NCBI GenBank assembly: GCA_051003795.1
Contig: JBPCKZ010000137.1
Coordinates: 1-38,424 of the forward strand
Source of the DNA: JALYXS01 sp051003795
Lineage (GTDB): Bacteria > Acidobacteriota > Terriglobia > Bryobacterales > Bryobacteraceae
Length of the DNA stretch: 38,424 nt
Direction of reading: 5' to 3'
Shown here: positions 1-9,700 of the stretch, one piece after another
Position numbering within the stretch: position 1 is the stretch's first letter
Layout: the number at the start of each line of letters is the position of its first letter
Made by a program: the position numbers and the translations under genes
Notes under the pieces: model-generated
Seen by the model: the letters and a program-made list of their open reading frames with translations, nothing else
What the model was told of the DNA's origin: nothing
Databases searched by the model: none

Positions 1-816
1 GTCAAGAACACCGTCGATATCGGTCATGAGTTAGGCGCGCAATTCGCCGTGTATTGGCCGGGGTCGCTGGGCTATTACGTTCAAGGCGCAATCGACGAAA
101 CGCAGACGCTACGCTGGTACGCGGAAACGCTGAACGCCGCATGCGAGCACGATATCAAGGCCGCCGCCGCAAAGGGCCGGCCCACGCTCAAGCATTGCCT
201 CGAAGCCAAACCGTTTGAGCCGCAGGCCGAGATTCTTCTGCCTACCAGCGATGCCATGCTCGGCTTCATCTCCTCCGGCCTTCTCACGCATCCCGAGATG
301 GTTGGCTTGAATCCCGAATATCTGCACGAACTCATGTGGGGCGGCGCGCCGCGAGCGGCTTTGGCGCGCGCCTTGCTGGCCGGCAAACTCTGGCATTTCG
401 ACATCAACGACGGCTACCGTCTGAAGCACGACGTGGATATCGCGGTCGGTTTGGTCAATCCGCTCGACTGGCTAAACGTGCTCGTGCTATTGCGGTCTCA
501 CGGCTACAACGGCCCGTTTAACCTGGATTACAAGCCGCCGCGCACCACTAGCAACCACGGCGTGTTTGCGGTGAGTTTTCCGACCGCCATCGACCGCTTC
601 ATTACGTTGTGGGAGATGGCTGGCGAGGTGATCGAGGACCCGATCGTTAAGGAAGCCACCGACGCCCTGAAAGCGGGAGGAGGCGTTCCGCCCGGCGCGG
701 ACGTGGACGCGATCACGGCGGCGAACCGGGAATTGCTTACGCTTCACGAATTGATCGCGCACCGGCTGGTCCAAATATTGCTGGGATTACATCGCGGACG
801 AACGTATTCGGTTTAG
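1..816 (+). CDS. xylA: Xylose isomerase, 3' part (5' end outside window)
   Basis: The reading frame is open from base 1, so this is the C-terminal 271 residues of a longer protein; the GTG at 49 is internal. The sequence follows the compact actinobacterial-type xylose isomerase, a TIM barrel that interconverts aldose and ketose with two divalent metals. The expected residues are present with family spacing, numbering from base 1: E68 and K70 (CLEAKP), E106 and H109 (NPEYLH), D134 (HFDIND), D144 and D146 (KHDVD), and D176 in NLDYKPPRT. The spacing E106-H109-D134-D144-D146-D176 equals that of the Streptomyces enzyme as I remember it. The enzyme should therefore be active. True substrate is not provable; other ketol-isomerases share the fold. 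A DUF2905 gene follows after 3 bp. Confidence 0.85.
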   Translation, partial: VKNTVDIGHELGAQFAVYWPGSLGYYVQGAIDETQTLRWYAETLNAACEHDIKAAAAKGRPTLKHCLEAKPFEPQAEILLPTSDAMLGFISSGLLTHPEMVGLNPEYLHELMWGGAPRAALARALLAGKLWHFDINDGYRLKHDVDIAVGLVNPLDWLNVLVLLRSHGYNGPFNLDYKPPRTTSNHGVFAVSFPTAIDRFITLWEMAGEVIEDPIVKEATDALKAGGGVPPGADVDAITAANRELLTLHELIAHRLVQILLGLHRGRTYSV

Positions 817-819
817 ACG

Positions 820-1029
820 ATGGGCAGGCTGATTATCACGGCGGGTTTGATCTTGGTCGCGATCGGCGTGCTGATTACGTTTGGCGACCGGCTGCCGTTG
901 CGGCTCGGCCGATTGCCGGGGGACATCACGCTGCGCGGCAAGCACGCCACGTTCTATTTCCCGCTGGTCACGTGCTTGTTGTTGAGCGTGATCTTTTCGT
1001 TGGTGTCGTGGCTGATAAGCCGGCGGTAG
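820..1029 (+). CDS. DUF2905 family small membrane protein
   Basis: This 69-residue protein has two hydrophobic segments (about residues 3-21 and 46-66). Between them is the loop LPLRLGRLPGDITLRGK, which carries the GRLPGDI signature of the DUF2905 family. Members are small inner-membrane proteins of unknown function found in many bacteria. It starts 3 bp after the xylose isomerase stop, so it is probably co-transcribed with it. No catalytic residues can be identified. Confidence 0.85.
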   Translation: MGRLIITAGLILVAIGVLITFGDRLPLRLGRLPGDITLRGKHATFYFPLVTCLLLSVIFSLVSWLISRR

Positions 1030-1088
1030 CTCGCGTGGTTGAGATTCGACAATTGACTGCGGCTGTGGCGCACGCACTCTTGCGTTCC

Positions 1089-1110
1089 GCGTCCCCACTC
1101 ATGGGGACGC
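1089..1110. terminator. Perfect hairpin between convergent genes
   Basis: GCGTCCCC and GGGGACGC form a perfect 8-bp stem around the loop ACTCAT. It lies between the DUF2905 gene and the convergent ankyrin gene, where a bidirectional terminator is expected. There is no T-run on either side, so it could equally be a REP-like palindrome or a stalling hairpin. Confidence 0.45.
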
Positions 1111-1133
1111 CGCCGATCCCTATTACCGGACGA

Positions 1134-3110
1134 TTAACGGACGGCTGCCGCCTGTACCGGCTTTTCCCCCAGCGAATTGGCGAGGCCAATGGCCGCCCAT
1201 GCGGTGGCGGCCGACGAAATCCACTGATCGTGGGCATGCGGGAATCCGCTCTGGAAATAAGGCTGAAACCTGGGAGCGCGGCTCTTAACGTGCCACGAGC
1301 CATCGTCCAACTGCGCGCGAAGCAGGTAACGCACGCCCGACCGATAGGCCGGGTCGTTCGCCGGGACGCCGGTCTCGTGCAAGGCGTACAAAGCTTGCCC
1401 GGTCGCATACGCGTCGCTGTCGAGCTCGGGTCTCTGGCCCCATCCACCATCCTTGCGCTGCTCCGACGCAAGCTTTTCCTTCAAGCTATCGAGGGCGGCG
1501 CGACCGGCGCCGGCCCATTCGAGGCCCAGCAACTGCATGACCCGGTCTTCATTGGTGTACGGGTTGGCCGATGCCAACCATGCGGACGCCCGTTCGACGC
1601 GTTTATCGAATTCCGGCTTGCAGGCGGGGGGACCGTATAGCCGCAGCACCCGGATCGACATCGCGGTCCGGCTGAAATCGTGGTCTTCCATGGGCGGCCT
1701 CGCTACCGCTCCGAAATGCCAGTTGCCTTCGATTCGCTGTTGGGCCGCGATGTTGTGGACCATCGCGTCGGTTGTTCGATCCGGCGCGACCCCCTCGGCA
1801 GCCATGTGGAAAAGAGCATACGCCAGCATCTCGGCGCCTCCCGGCGCATCCAGACGCTGCAGCAATGGCTGCTCGAACGATGACCATCCCAATTGCACGC
1901 CCTTTCGCTGTTCCGCTGCCGCGACCTCGTCGACCCGCAGGCCATTGGTCCGCGCGGCGCTTACGGCCATGGCCGTCAAGTTCTGTGCGTGACACGACAC
2001 GCAGCCGCCCTCTTTGAAGAAGGTCCCGCTAGTGCGTTGCAGCAGCGCGATGCTCTTCTCGAGTGCCTGCTTGGCATCGGCCGTCTTCCGGCCCGATGCG
2101 GGCAACAGCGCCGCGGCGGTATCGGCACGGTTGGCTTCGACGCCGAGCGCCTGCATAACCGGAGCGAAGCGGAACTTGGCGGCCCAATCGAGCGCCGTCT
2201 CGCCATTCAGATCCTTGATCTTCGCGTCCGCTCCGTGTTCGAGCAGCAAGCGGACAACGGTTACATTCGGGTGATCGGTCGAGATCGCCAGCATCAGTGG
2301 AGTCATCCCGCGCACGTCTTGTGCATTCACTTTCGCGCCCGCATCCAGCAGCAGTTTGACCGCTTCCGGACCGCCATACGCCGCCGCCAGAATCAGCGGC
2401 GTGAAAGAGCCTAGCGCGATGGGGCCGTTCTTCACGCCGGGACCTGAATGAGGCGAAGTCACCGCATTTGCATCCGCGCCTTTGGCCAGCAGCATCGTCA
2501 TGATCGAGACATTGCCCAGCGCGGCGGCGTTCATCAGGGCGGTATTGCCGCCGCTGTCTTTTTCGTTGGCCTCCGCTCCCTTTTCGAGCAGGATTTTCAC
2601 GGTGGCCGCGTCGTTTGCCTCGGATGCCATGAGCAAGGGCGTTGTCTGCACGGCGTTATCGCGAATGGCAATCCGCGCGCCTCTCTCGATCAACAACTTC
2701 ACCGTTTCGGAGCCGCCGTCGCGAGCCGCCGCAATCAGAAGAGGCGTACGGCCCAGTTTGGAGCGGGCGTTCACTTCCGCGCCCTTATCGATAAGCAGCC
2801 GGACCTTCTCGATGTCGCTTGCGCACCACATCAGGGCGGTGGCATCCAAAGCGTTCCTGGCATTCACGTCGGCGCCCGCCGCCAGCAGCATCCGCATCGT
2901 TTCGAGATTGCCGTAAGCCGCCGCATACATTAGAGGCGTTGTGCCGCGCTTGTCCTTCCCGTTGACGTCCGAGGTCTTTAGCAGCGTGCGAAGAGACGCG
3001 ATGTCGCCACTGCGGATTGCCTGATAGGCGCGATCGGCCGGTTCCTGCGCAAAAGCAGCGGCGGCGGCGCACGCCAATATAACCGGAAAAATCTTTCGAT
3101 AACGAGTCAT
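1134..3110 (-). CDS. Secreted ankyrin-repeat protein with CxxCH heme motif and cyclase-like C-terminal domain
   Basis: I chose the ATG at 3110 (658 residues) because it opens a signal peptide (MTRYRKIFPVILACAAAAAFAQ). The longer frame to 3230 would overlap the divergent lutA start. After the signal peptide come roughly eight to nine ankyrin repeats (about residues 25-325) with repeated G-TPLM-AA and LL--GA--N patterns. Then comes a short linker with one c-type heme motif, CVSCH (about residue 370). The last 280 residues are helical repeats resembling the squalene-cyclase/prenyltransferase alpha-toroid (DGGWGQRP, DGSWHVKSR). The product is probably periplasmic. Ankyrin repeats bind proteins, the heme suggests redox or sensing, and the toroid resembles those of planctomycete and acidobacterial cytochrome proteins. 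No enzymatic activity can be assigned; the DxDD motif of true squalene-hopene cyclases is not seen. Confidence 0.8.
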   Translation of the reverse strand: MTRYRKIFPVILACAAAAAFAQEPADRAYQAIRSGDIASLRTLLKTSDVNGKDKRGTTPLMYAAAYGNLETMRMLLAAGADVNARNALDATALMWCASDIEKVRLLIDKGAEVNARSKLGRTPLLIAAARDGGSETVKLLIERGARIAIRDNAVQTTPLLMASEANDAATVKILLEKGAEANEKDSGGNTALMNAAALGNVSIMTMLLAKGADANAVTSPHSGPGVKNGPIALGSFTPLILAAAYGGPEAVKLLLDAGAKVNAQDVRGMTPLMLAISTDHPNVTVVRLLLEHGADAKIKDLNGETALDWAAKFRFAPVMQALGVEANRADTAAALLPASGRKTADAKQALEKSIALLQRTSGTFFKEGGCVSCHAQNLTAMAVSAARTNGLRVDEVAAAEQRKGVQLGWSSFEQPLLQRLDAPGGAEMLAYALFHMAAEGVAPDRTTDAMVHNIAAQQRIEGNWHFGAVARPPMEDHDFSRTAMSIRVLRLYGPPACKPEFDKRVERASAWLASANPYTNEDRVMQLLGLEWAGAGRAALDSLKEKLASEQRKDGGWGQRPELDSDAYATGQALYALHETGVPANDPAYRSGVRYLLRAQLDDGSWHVKSRAPRFQPYFQSGFPHAHDQWISSAATAWAAIGLANSLGEKPVQAAAVR

Positions 3111-3195
3111 AATCGAGGGCCTCATCGCGGCATGTGAACCGGTATGTGAAATCCGGCGCGGGAACGTTTCACGCAATGGTAAACTTTCCATTTCC

Positions 3196-3924
3196 ATGCC
3201 GCTCCGGGTCTCCCTTTTCGTCACCTGCATCGTCGATCAACTGTTCCCCAACGTCGGGATTTCGATGGCGAAGGTTTTGCGCACGGTGAATTGTAACCTG
3301 GACTTCCCCAAGAATCAAACTTGTTGCGGCCAGCCTGCGTTCAACAGCGGCTACCGGGCGGACGCCCGGAAAGTGGCGCTGCATTTTCTAAACGTGTTTC
3401 GCGATGCCGAGTACATCGTGGTTCCATCGGGTTCGTGCACCTCCATGGTTAGCCACCACTTCGAGGATCTCTTGCGGGACGACCCCAAGAAACTAGCCGC
3501 CGCTCGCGCGCTGTCGCCGAAGGTCTTCGAATTTTCGCGATTCCTGACGGAGATTGTCGGAATCGAGGATGTGGGCGCGCGGCTGGACGAAGTGGTGACC
3601 TATCACGACAGTTGCCACGCTTTGCGGGAGCTGAAGATTAAGGATGGCCCCCGCCGCTTGTTGCGGCACGTGCGCGGGCTGGAGTTGCGGGAAATGGACG
3701 CCGCGGAGGAGTGCTGCGGCTTTGGCGGCACGTTCTCCGTCAAGTTCGCGGAGCTTTCGGGCGGCATGGCCCGCACCAAGATCGATTCGATTTCGCGCAC
3801 CGGCGCGACTACGGTTGTTTCCGTCGATTCCAGTTGCCTGATGCAGCTTCAGGGAGTGCTGTCGCGCGCCGGAAGCCCGATCCGCACCATGCATCTCGCG
3901 GAGGTCCTGGCTTCACGACTGTAG
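3196..3924 (+). CDS. lutA: (Fe-S)-binding protein, LutA/YkgE type
   Basis: This 242-residue protein carries two cysteine-rich CCG domains. The first contains CCGQPAFNSGYR near residue 44, the second DSCHALRELKI followed by ECCGFGGTFSVKF. Two CCG domains are diagnostic of the LutA/GlpC/heterodisulfide-reductase HdrB-like family. LutA is one subunit of the LutABC complex that oxidises L-lactate to pyruvate, and the 240-residue length fits LutA. No lutB or lutC gene follows: the next element is the SRP RNA, so either the partners lie elsewhere or this is a stand-alone paralogue. No Shine-Dalgarno sequence is evident. It diverges from the ankyrin gene, with 85 bp between the starts. Confidence 0.85.
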   Translation: MPLRVSLFVTCIVDQLFPNVGISMAKVLRTVNCNLDFPKNQTCCGQPAFNSGYRADARKVALHFLNVFRDAEYIVVPSGSCTSMVSHHFEDLLRDDPKKLAAARALSPKVFEFSRFLTEIVGIEDVGARLDEVVTYHDSCHALRELKIKDGPRRLLRHVRGLELREMDAAEECCGFGGTFSVKFAELSGGMARTKIDSISRTGATTVVSVDSSCLMQLQGVLSRAGSPIRTMHLAEVLASRL

Positions 3925-3949
3925 CGGGAAACGACCGTGTTAGGATTGG

Positions 3950-4065
3950 GGGTTGTCAGGTTCCGGACTCCGTGCAATGAGCGGCTGCGAACCCCGCCAG
4001 GTCCGGAAGGAAGCAACGGTAGCGGTTTAACTTGTGTGCCGCGGATCACCCGGGGCCTGGCATAA
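3950..4065 (+). ncRNA. ffs: 4.5S / small bacterial SRP RNA
   Basis: The conserved SRP domain IV apical motif GGTCCGGAAGGAAGCA is at 4000-4015. Flanking sequences TTGTCAGG (3953-3960) and CCTGGCATAA (4056-4065) pair to close the hairpin, giving an RNA of roughly 110 nt, the small Alu-less type. It binds Ffh and directs nascent membrane proteins to the translocon. Its position just upstream of dnaX-ybaB-recR is a well known arrangement. Exact ends are inferred from base pairing. Confidence 0.92.
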
Positions 4066-4077
4066 TCGTCCCGCCTC

Positions 4078-5724
4078 ATGTATCAAGTAATCGCCCGCAA
4101 GTACCGGCCCCAATCGTTCGGCGACGTTGTCAACCAGGAGCATGTCAAGACCACGCTGCGGAACGCCATTTCACAAAATCGCATCGCGCACGGGTACATT
4201 TTCTCCGGCCAGCGGGGAACCGGGAAAACCACTCTCGCGCGCATTCTGGCGCGCTGTCTCAATTGCGATCGAGGCCCCACCGAAACGCCGTGCGGCGCGT
4301 GTCCGAGCTGCCTTGAAATCGCGAGCGGCGGCGGCGTGGACGTGATTGAAATCGACGCGGCCTCGAATCGCGGCATCAACGAAATGCGCGAGCTGCGCGA
4401 AAACGTGCGCTACCGTCCGGCGCGCGACCGCTACAAAGTGTTCATCGTCGACGAAGCGCACCAGATCACGAATGAGGCGTTCAACGCGCTGCTCAAGACC
4501 ATAGAAGAGCCGCCCGCGTGGGTCGTTTTCATTCTGTGCACCACCGAAGCGCACAAGATCCCGGCCACCATAGCGTCGCGATGCCAGCATTTCAGTTTCC
4601 GCTCGCTCGAATTCGAAGATTTGATCGAGCGCTTGCGTTTTATTTGCGGCGAGGAAGGCATCGAAGCGGATGCGGAAGCGCTGGCGGTGCTTGCCCAGGC
4701 AGGGGAGGGAAGCGTGCGCGATTCCCTTTCCGCGCTGGATCAAGCCATCGCGTGTTGCGGCAACAAGCTGGATGCCGGGCGGGTGCGCGGCTTGCTGGGC
4801 GCTTTTTCGCTCGACGCACTGGCGCAAGTTTCGCAATCGCTGATCGATTCCGACAACCGCAAGATGCTCGACGTGGTCAACGAGCTCGAGCGCGACGGGC
4901 ACAATCTGCAGCATTTCAGCCGGGAACTCTCACGGTATTTCCGGAATTTGCTGGTGGCGAAAATATCGGGCCAGGAGACGCGACTGATCGCGGCATCGCC
5001 GCGGGAGCGCGAACGGATGGCGGGAATCGCCGCCGCTTTTTCCGAAGAGGATCTGACGCGATATTTGCAGTTGTCGCTCGACCTGTTTCGCGATTTGCAG
5101 TTTTCGTTGCAGCCGCGCTTTCATCTGGAGATCGGCCTGCTAAAGATGATCCACGCGGGCAGATTGGTCTCGATCGAGGAGGCGATTGCGGGTTTGGGTA
5201 CGGCTCCTGAACCCGCGCCGCAGCCTATGGCTAAACCCGCGCCGAAACCCGCGCCGCCTCCTCCGGCCCGCACCGGCCCATCGCCATTCGAGCTGGATCG
5301 GATCAAAAAGGGCATGGAAACCGGCGCGCCGCCGACCCCGGCCGCGCCCGCGCCTCTCGAGCCTTCCGAATGGAGAGCGAAACTGCACGCGGCGTTGATG
5401 GAGCTTTCCATGCCGTACACGGCGGATGCGATCGAGCACTCGCGGGTGACGGAATCCGGCAATGAAATCGTCGTGGAAACGCCCAAGGAATTCTCGCTCG
5501 CGATAAATGCCGGCGAGTTGCAGAAAGCCATTCGCCATCTGGGCGGCCCGCCGATGCGCGTGAGAATCGATTTCAGGGACGCGCCCCCTCCCGAGAAGAT
5601 GGCGGTCGCGAAGAACTCCGGCGAAGACGAGATCACGACGCGCGCGCTCGGCAACCCCGAGGTTCAGCGTTTCCGTGAACTCTTCGGCGGCGAGGTGCGG
5701 ACGGTCCGGAATCTTAAGGAGTGA
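4078..5724 (+). CDS. dnaX: DNA polymerase III subunit gamma/tau
   Basis: This 548-residue clamp-loader ATPase has the RuvB-like AAA+ core at its N-terminus. Visible motifs are Walker A GQRGTGKT (residues 44-51), a zinc site of C60, C63, C72, C75 and C78, Walker B with VDEAH (124-128) and the arginine finger in ASRCQ (166-170). Domain III follows to about residue 365. A Pro/Ala-rich linker (about 375-420) leads to a short tau-like C-terminal domain. No slippery A-run like the E. coli frameshift site is apparent. The ATG lies 12 bp from the inferred end of the SRP RNA with no Shine-Dalgarno sequence. The downstream ybaB gene has its SD inside the dnaX 3' end, so the genes form an operon. Confidence 0.96.
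   Translation: MYQVIARKYRPQSFGDVVNQEHVKTTLRNAISQNRIAHGYIFSGQRGTGKTTLARILARCLNCDRGPTETPCGACPSCLEIASGGGVDVIEIDAASNRGINEMRELRENVRYRPARDRYKVFIVDEAHQITNEAFNALLKTIEEPPAWVVFILCTTEAHKIPATIASRCQHFSFRSLEFEDLIERLRFICGEEGIEADAEALAVLAQAGEGSVRDSLSALDQAIACCGNKLDAGRVRGLLGAFSLDALAQVSQSLIDSDNRKMLDVVNELERDGHNLQHFSRELSRYFRNLLVAKISGQETRLIAASPRERERMAGIAAAFSEEDLTRYLQLSLDLFRDLQFSLQPRFHLEIGLLKMIHAGRLVSIEEAIAGLGTAPEPAPQPMAKPAPKPAPPPPARTGPSPFELDRIKKGMETGAPPTPAAPAPLEPSEWRAKLHAALMELSMPYTADAIEHSRVTESGNEIVVETPKEFSLAINAGELQKAIRHLGGPPMRVRIDFRDAPPPEKMAVAKNSGEDEITTRALGNPEVQRFRELFGGEVRTVRNLKE
5716..5721 (+). promoter_or_regulatory. Shine-Dalgarno fixing the ybaB start
   Basis: AAGGAG lies in the last codons of dnaX, 7 nt before the ATG at 5729. 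This decides the 102-residue start of YbaB over an in-frame upstream ATG at 5675 that lies inside dnaX. Confidence 0.8.
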
Positions 5725-5728
5725 ACCC

Positions 5729-6037
5729 ATGAAAATGCCAGGCAACATGCAAGCCATGATGAAACAGGCGCAGCAGATGCAGGAGAAGCTGCAGGAAGAA
5801 GTCGCCAAGATTCGAGTGGAAGCTTCCGCCGGGGGCGGGATGGTCACCATCAAAATGGACGGCCACAAGAACGTTCTGGGCGTCAAGATCGATCCGGAAG
5901 CCGCCACCGACGTCGAAATGTTGCAGGACATGGTGACGGCCGCGTGCAATGAAGCGGCCAAGAAAGTGGACGACGAGAGTAAGCAGAAAATGGGCGGAAT
6001 GCTGGGCGGCATGGGCCTGCCCCCGGGCATGTTTTAG
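5729..6037 (+). CDS. ybaB: Nucleoid-associated protein, YbaB/EbfC family
   Basis: The 102-residue protein has a Met/Gln-rich N-terminal helix (MKQAQQMQEKLQEE), the GGGMVTIKMDGH strand and a helical tail ending in the GGM-rich LGGMGLPPGMF. All are typical of YbaB/EbfC, a small dimeric DNA-binding protein. It lies between dnaX and recR, its conserved neighbourhood, 4 bp after dnaX and 3 bp before recR. The start is set by the AAGGAG ribosome binding site. Confidence 0.95.
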   Translation: MKMPGNMQAMMKQAQQMQEKLQEEVAKIRVEASAGGGMVTIKMDGHKNVLGVKIDPEAATDVEMLQDMVTAACNEAAKKVDDESKQKMGGMLGGMGLPPGMF

Positions 6038-6040
6038 CGG

Positions 6041-6640
6041 ATGTCCGATTTCGCCGAGCCGCTCGCGAGGCTCATCACCGAGTTCAAACGCCTACCCGGC
6101 ATCGGCCAGAAATCGGCGCAACGGATCGCGTTCCATGTGCTGCGGGCCAAGCGCGACGACGCCGAGCATCTGGCGCAGGCGCTGCTCGATGTGAAGGACA
6201 AGCTCGGGCTATGCATAATCTGCAATAACATCAGCGACGCGGAAACGTGCCAGTATTGCCGCGATCCCAATCGCGACAAAAAGGTGCTGTGCGTGGTGGA
6301 AGAGGCGCACAACATCGTTGGAATCGAGACCACGCGCCAGTTCGCCGGGCTCTATCACGTGCTGCACGGTGCGCTTTCACCCTTGCGCGGGATCGGCCCC
6401 GAGCAACTGAAGATGAAAAGCCTGGTCGAGCGGATCGGGCCGGGCGAGGTGCGGGAAGTGATCGTCGCGACAAACCCCAACGTCGAGGGTGAAGCGACGG
6501 CCATTTATATTTCGAAGCTGCTCAAGCCGCTGGGTATCAAGGTCACGCGGATCGCCATGGGAATTCCGGTGGGCAGCGACATCGAGTTCGCGGATGAAGT
6601 CACGATGTGGAAGTCGCTCGAAGGCCGGCGGGAGATGTAG
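6041..6640 (+). CDS. recR: Recombination mediator protein RecR
   Basis: The 199-residue length is normal for RecR. A helix-hairpin-helix (LPGIGQKSAQRIAFH) is followed by a four-cysteine zinc finger (C58, C61, C70, C73) and a Toprim domain beginning LCVVEEAHNIVGIE. The C-terminus has the usual Walker B-like region and GSDIEFADEVT motif. RecR acts with RecF and RecO to load RecA on gapped DNA. It is the last gene of the dnaX-ybaB-recR operon; the next gene is a secreted protein with its own spacing of 66 bp. Confidence 0.97.
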   Translation: MSDFAEPLARLITEFKRLPGIGQKSAQRIAFHVLRAKRDDAEHLAQALLDVKDKLGLCIICNNISDAETCQYCRDPNRDKKVLCVVEEAHNIVGIETTRQFAGLYHVLHGALSPLRGIGPEQLKMKSLVERIGPGEVREVIVATNPNVEGEATAIYISKLLKPLGIKVTRIAMGIPVGSDIEFADEVTMWKSLEGRREM

Positions 6641-6706
6641 GCGCGGAAGCGTCAATCGGGTCCAACACAACTTTCCCCTGTCCAGCGGGTATTATGTAGT
6701 ATCCCC

Positions 6707-9700
6707 ATGAGGTTCGTCTTGTCTCTGGTAGCCATCCTTGTGATGGCAAGGCCCTTGTTTCCAGCAACTTTCGGTACGGTGGTCACCCCCAAGGGAGGCG
6801 CCGCTTACTCCGATCTCGTTCTGGACGAGCCGCGCGGACGAATCTACCTGGTCAACAGCACCGCCAACCGGATCGAAGTTTATTCGATCGCGCAGCGCGC
6901 GTTTCTGAACCCCATCAAGACCGACACGCAGCCCGTGGCCGCGGCCTTATCGCGGTCCGGCAAATCGCTCTATGTCACGGCGTACACCAGTTCCGCGCTC
7001 GACATTATCGACTTGACGGCACAGTCGCTCACCTCCCGCATCACGATCCCGTCGAGTCCCGAAGGAGTGGCCGTCGGGGGCGACGACCGCGTGCTGATCA
7101 CCACCATCGGCAGCACAGGCAGCCAGAACAACACCCTCTTTGTTTACGATCCAAACGGTCCGTCGGGAAACAACCTGACGAGCGTCGCCCTTCCCTTTCC
7201 TCCACCTACGCCCCCGGCGCTTCCCCCGGTGGCCGGCCGGATATTTCTCTCCTACCGCAGCAAGCTGATTACGACCAAGGATGGAGCCTACATCATTGGC
7301 GCGAACGGGGTCTCGACGACGAACCGCGTGGTGTTCGTTTATGAGGTCTCATCCGCCGGCGTTTTGCGCAGCCGGAGCGTCACCAACCTTTCGAACGTGC
7401 TCTCCGTCTCGCCGGACGGCGCGCGGTTTATGGCCGGATCTTCCTTGTTCGATACCAGCACGCTCGCCGTGCTCGCCCAGGAGAATATCGCCAACTCACC
7501 CTTCGCATTCCCGTCCGGCAACGCGAATAACTTTAATCTGCAGCAGAATCAAGGTGGCAGCGTCTTTGCGCCGGACGGCTCGACGCTCTACGCGGCTTTC
7601 AACATCGCGCCAGTCCAGAACCCGCCGGCGCGCGCTAATGTTACGCGCCTTCTGCTGAACGATCCCGAAAATCTGCTGATCAAGCTAGGCCTGCAGTTGC
7701 CCGAAAATCTCGTCGGACGCATGGAAATTACCGCCGCTGGCGACACGATTTACGGGATTTCCGAATCGGGTTTCGTGATTCTGCCCGTAGGCACGATGAG
7801 CCAGAATCCCATTGCGATGCCCGATAGCCAAGTGGTGTTCCTCGCGACGGATCAATGCGGGGTAACCGCCGCGCTGAATACGGCCCAAGATGCAGTCAAC
7901 AACGCTGGCAAGGGGCGTCTGTCGGTTAACGCTCAGGCGTATACCATTCCAAACACCGCGGTGGGCGGTTTGGGCGGAAATGGGGGCGCGGGCGGGACGA
8001 TCATTTTCCCGATCCCGGGCGGCGGAGGCGTGATCGTCCCCATCGGCGGCGGGTTCCCCGGCGGATTCGGTGGCGGCGGAGCCCAAGGCGGGGGGGCGGC
8101 AGGCGGCGGATTCGGCGGCGGCGGAAACCAAGGGACGCCGGCGGGGACAACCACGATCACGCCAGCCGCCGGCGCGACCACGCCGTTCGAACAGACGATT
8201 CCGACCGCCAACGGCGCGATGCTCCGGTTTCAGATTAACCCCACGGCGGCGCGCAGTCTCGGCACGGTTGCTCCGAGCAACTTCCTGATCCAATCCCCGG
8301 AAGCCGTAAATATTCCGGCGAACGTTCGCGTTTACCAGAATACGCGCGACGCCGATGCGCGCGGAACCATAATGCCCGTCGCGGCCGATATCAGCGCGGG
8401 CGAGGGCCTGATGAATATGCTGGGGGATGCCGTCCGCCAACGCCTCTACATCGCCAATTCGGGGCTGAACCGCGTAGAGGTATTCGACCTCCGTACGAAG
8501 AAGTTTATGAGCCCGATCAAAGTCGGCCAACTGCCGCATTCCATGGCGTTTGGAACGGAAGGGATCACTCTCTATGTGGCCAACACGGGCGGCGAATCGG
8601 TCAGCGTGGTCGATCTCGACAAAGGGCAAACCGTGAAGCTGGTGAAGTTTCCGCCGCTGCCTTTCAATTCGGCGCTGGCGCTGGTGACTCCCGCCGATAT
8701 CGCATCGAGCGAGCGGGGACCGCAGATGGTGATGTCCGACGGCACTCTCTGGAAGATCGACGGCGATCAAGCCGTCCCGCGCACGCTGAATCCCGCCGTT
8801 TTCGGCGCGAACGTGCGGACCGTGGCGGCCGGCAATCCATCCGTGCGCACCATGGCTTCGACGCCGGGCGGCGAATATGTCCTGCTGGTCACGGGCGCCG
8901 GAAATGCCTATCTGTACGACGCCAGCGTCGACGATTACACCATTGGGCGGCAGATATTGACGCCGCCGCTGACCGGCTTTCTAGGTCCGGTGACAGCGGG
9001 TCCCAAAGGGCAATATTACGTTGCCAACGGAACGGTTCTCAACGCTTCTCTCACGCCTATTTCTTCGGCCGCGCCCGCGATCGGGCCGGTCGCGGGCGGA
9101 ACTCTTCCCGGCGTGGGAGGTACCAATGCAACCCCGAGCGCCCGGCCCATCTCCGCGGTCGCGGCCGTCAACCAGAATACGTACGCGCGTTTTTCACAAC
9201 CGATCCGGGCAAGCGCGACCGCGGCGGTTACCGACGCCGGGATGGTGGAACTGGTGGATGCCACGACCGGATTCACGACGCGCTCCTCGAACGCTCTCGA
9301 AGGATCGCCCTCGGCGGTGACCGGCAATGCGCGCGTGGCCGTCAGCGGCCGCACTCTTTACGTCGACCCGAATGGCGATAACGCTTATGCCGTCACGGCC
9401 AGCGGGCTTTCGGTGATCCCGCTCGCGCCCGTCAATCCTAAAGACCGGCCCCTGGTCAACAACAACGGCGTCGTCAGCCAAGCGAGTTATCTTCCTGCGG
9501 TAGCCCCCGGGAGCTTGATTTCGATTTTCGGTCAGAACCTGGGCCAAGGTTCGACGCCCGGAACGGGTACGCTTCCCATGGTTCTTGGCGGCACGTGCGT
9601 CACTCTTAACAACCAACCGCTGCCTCTGCTTCTCAATTCCAACGGGCAGATCAACGCCCAGATTCCGCCGACGCTCCCCGCCGGGCGCTATTCGCTGGTG

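Noticed and set aside
4078..5724. Programmed frameshift in dnaX producing a short gamma subunit
   Set aside because: No A-rich slippery heptamer followed by a stop was seen in the linker region; a single product seems likely.
7685..8770. 361-codon minus-strand frame
   Set aside because: It is antisense to the large propeller protein, with shadow-like composition and no domain.
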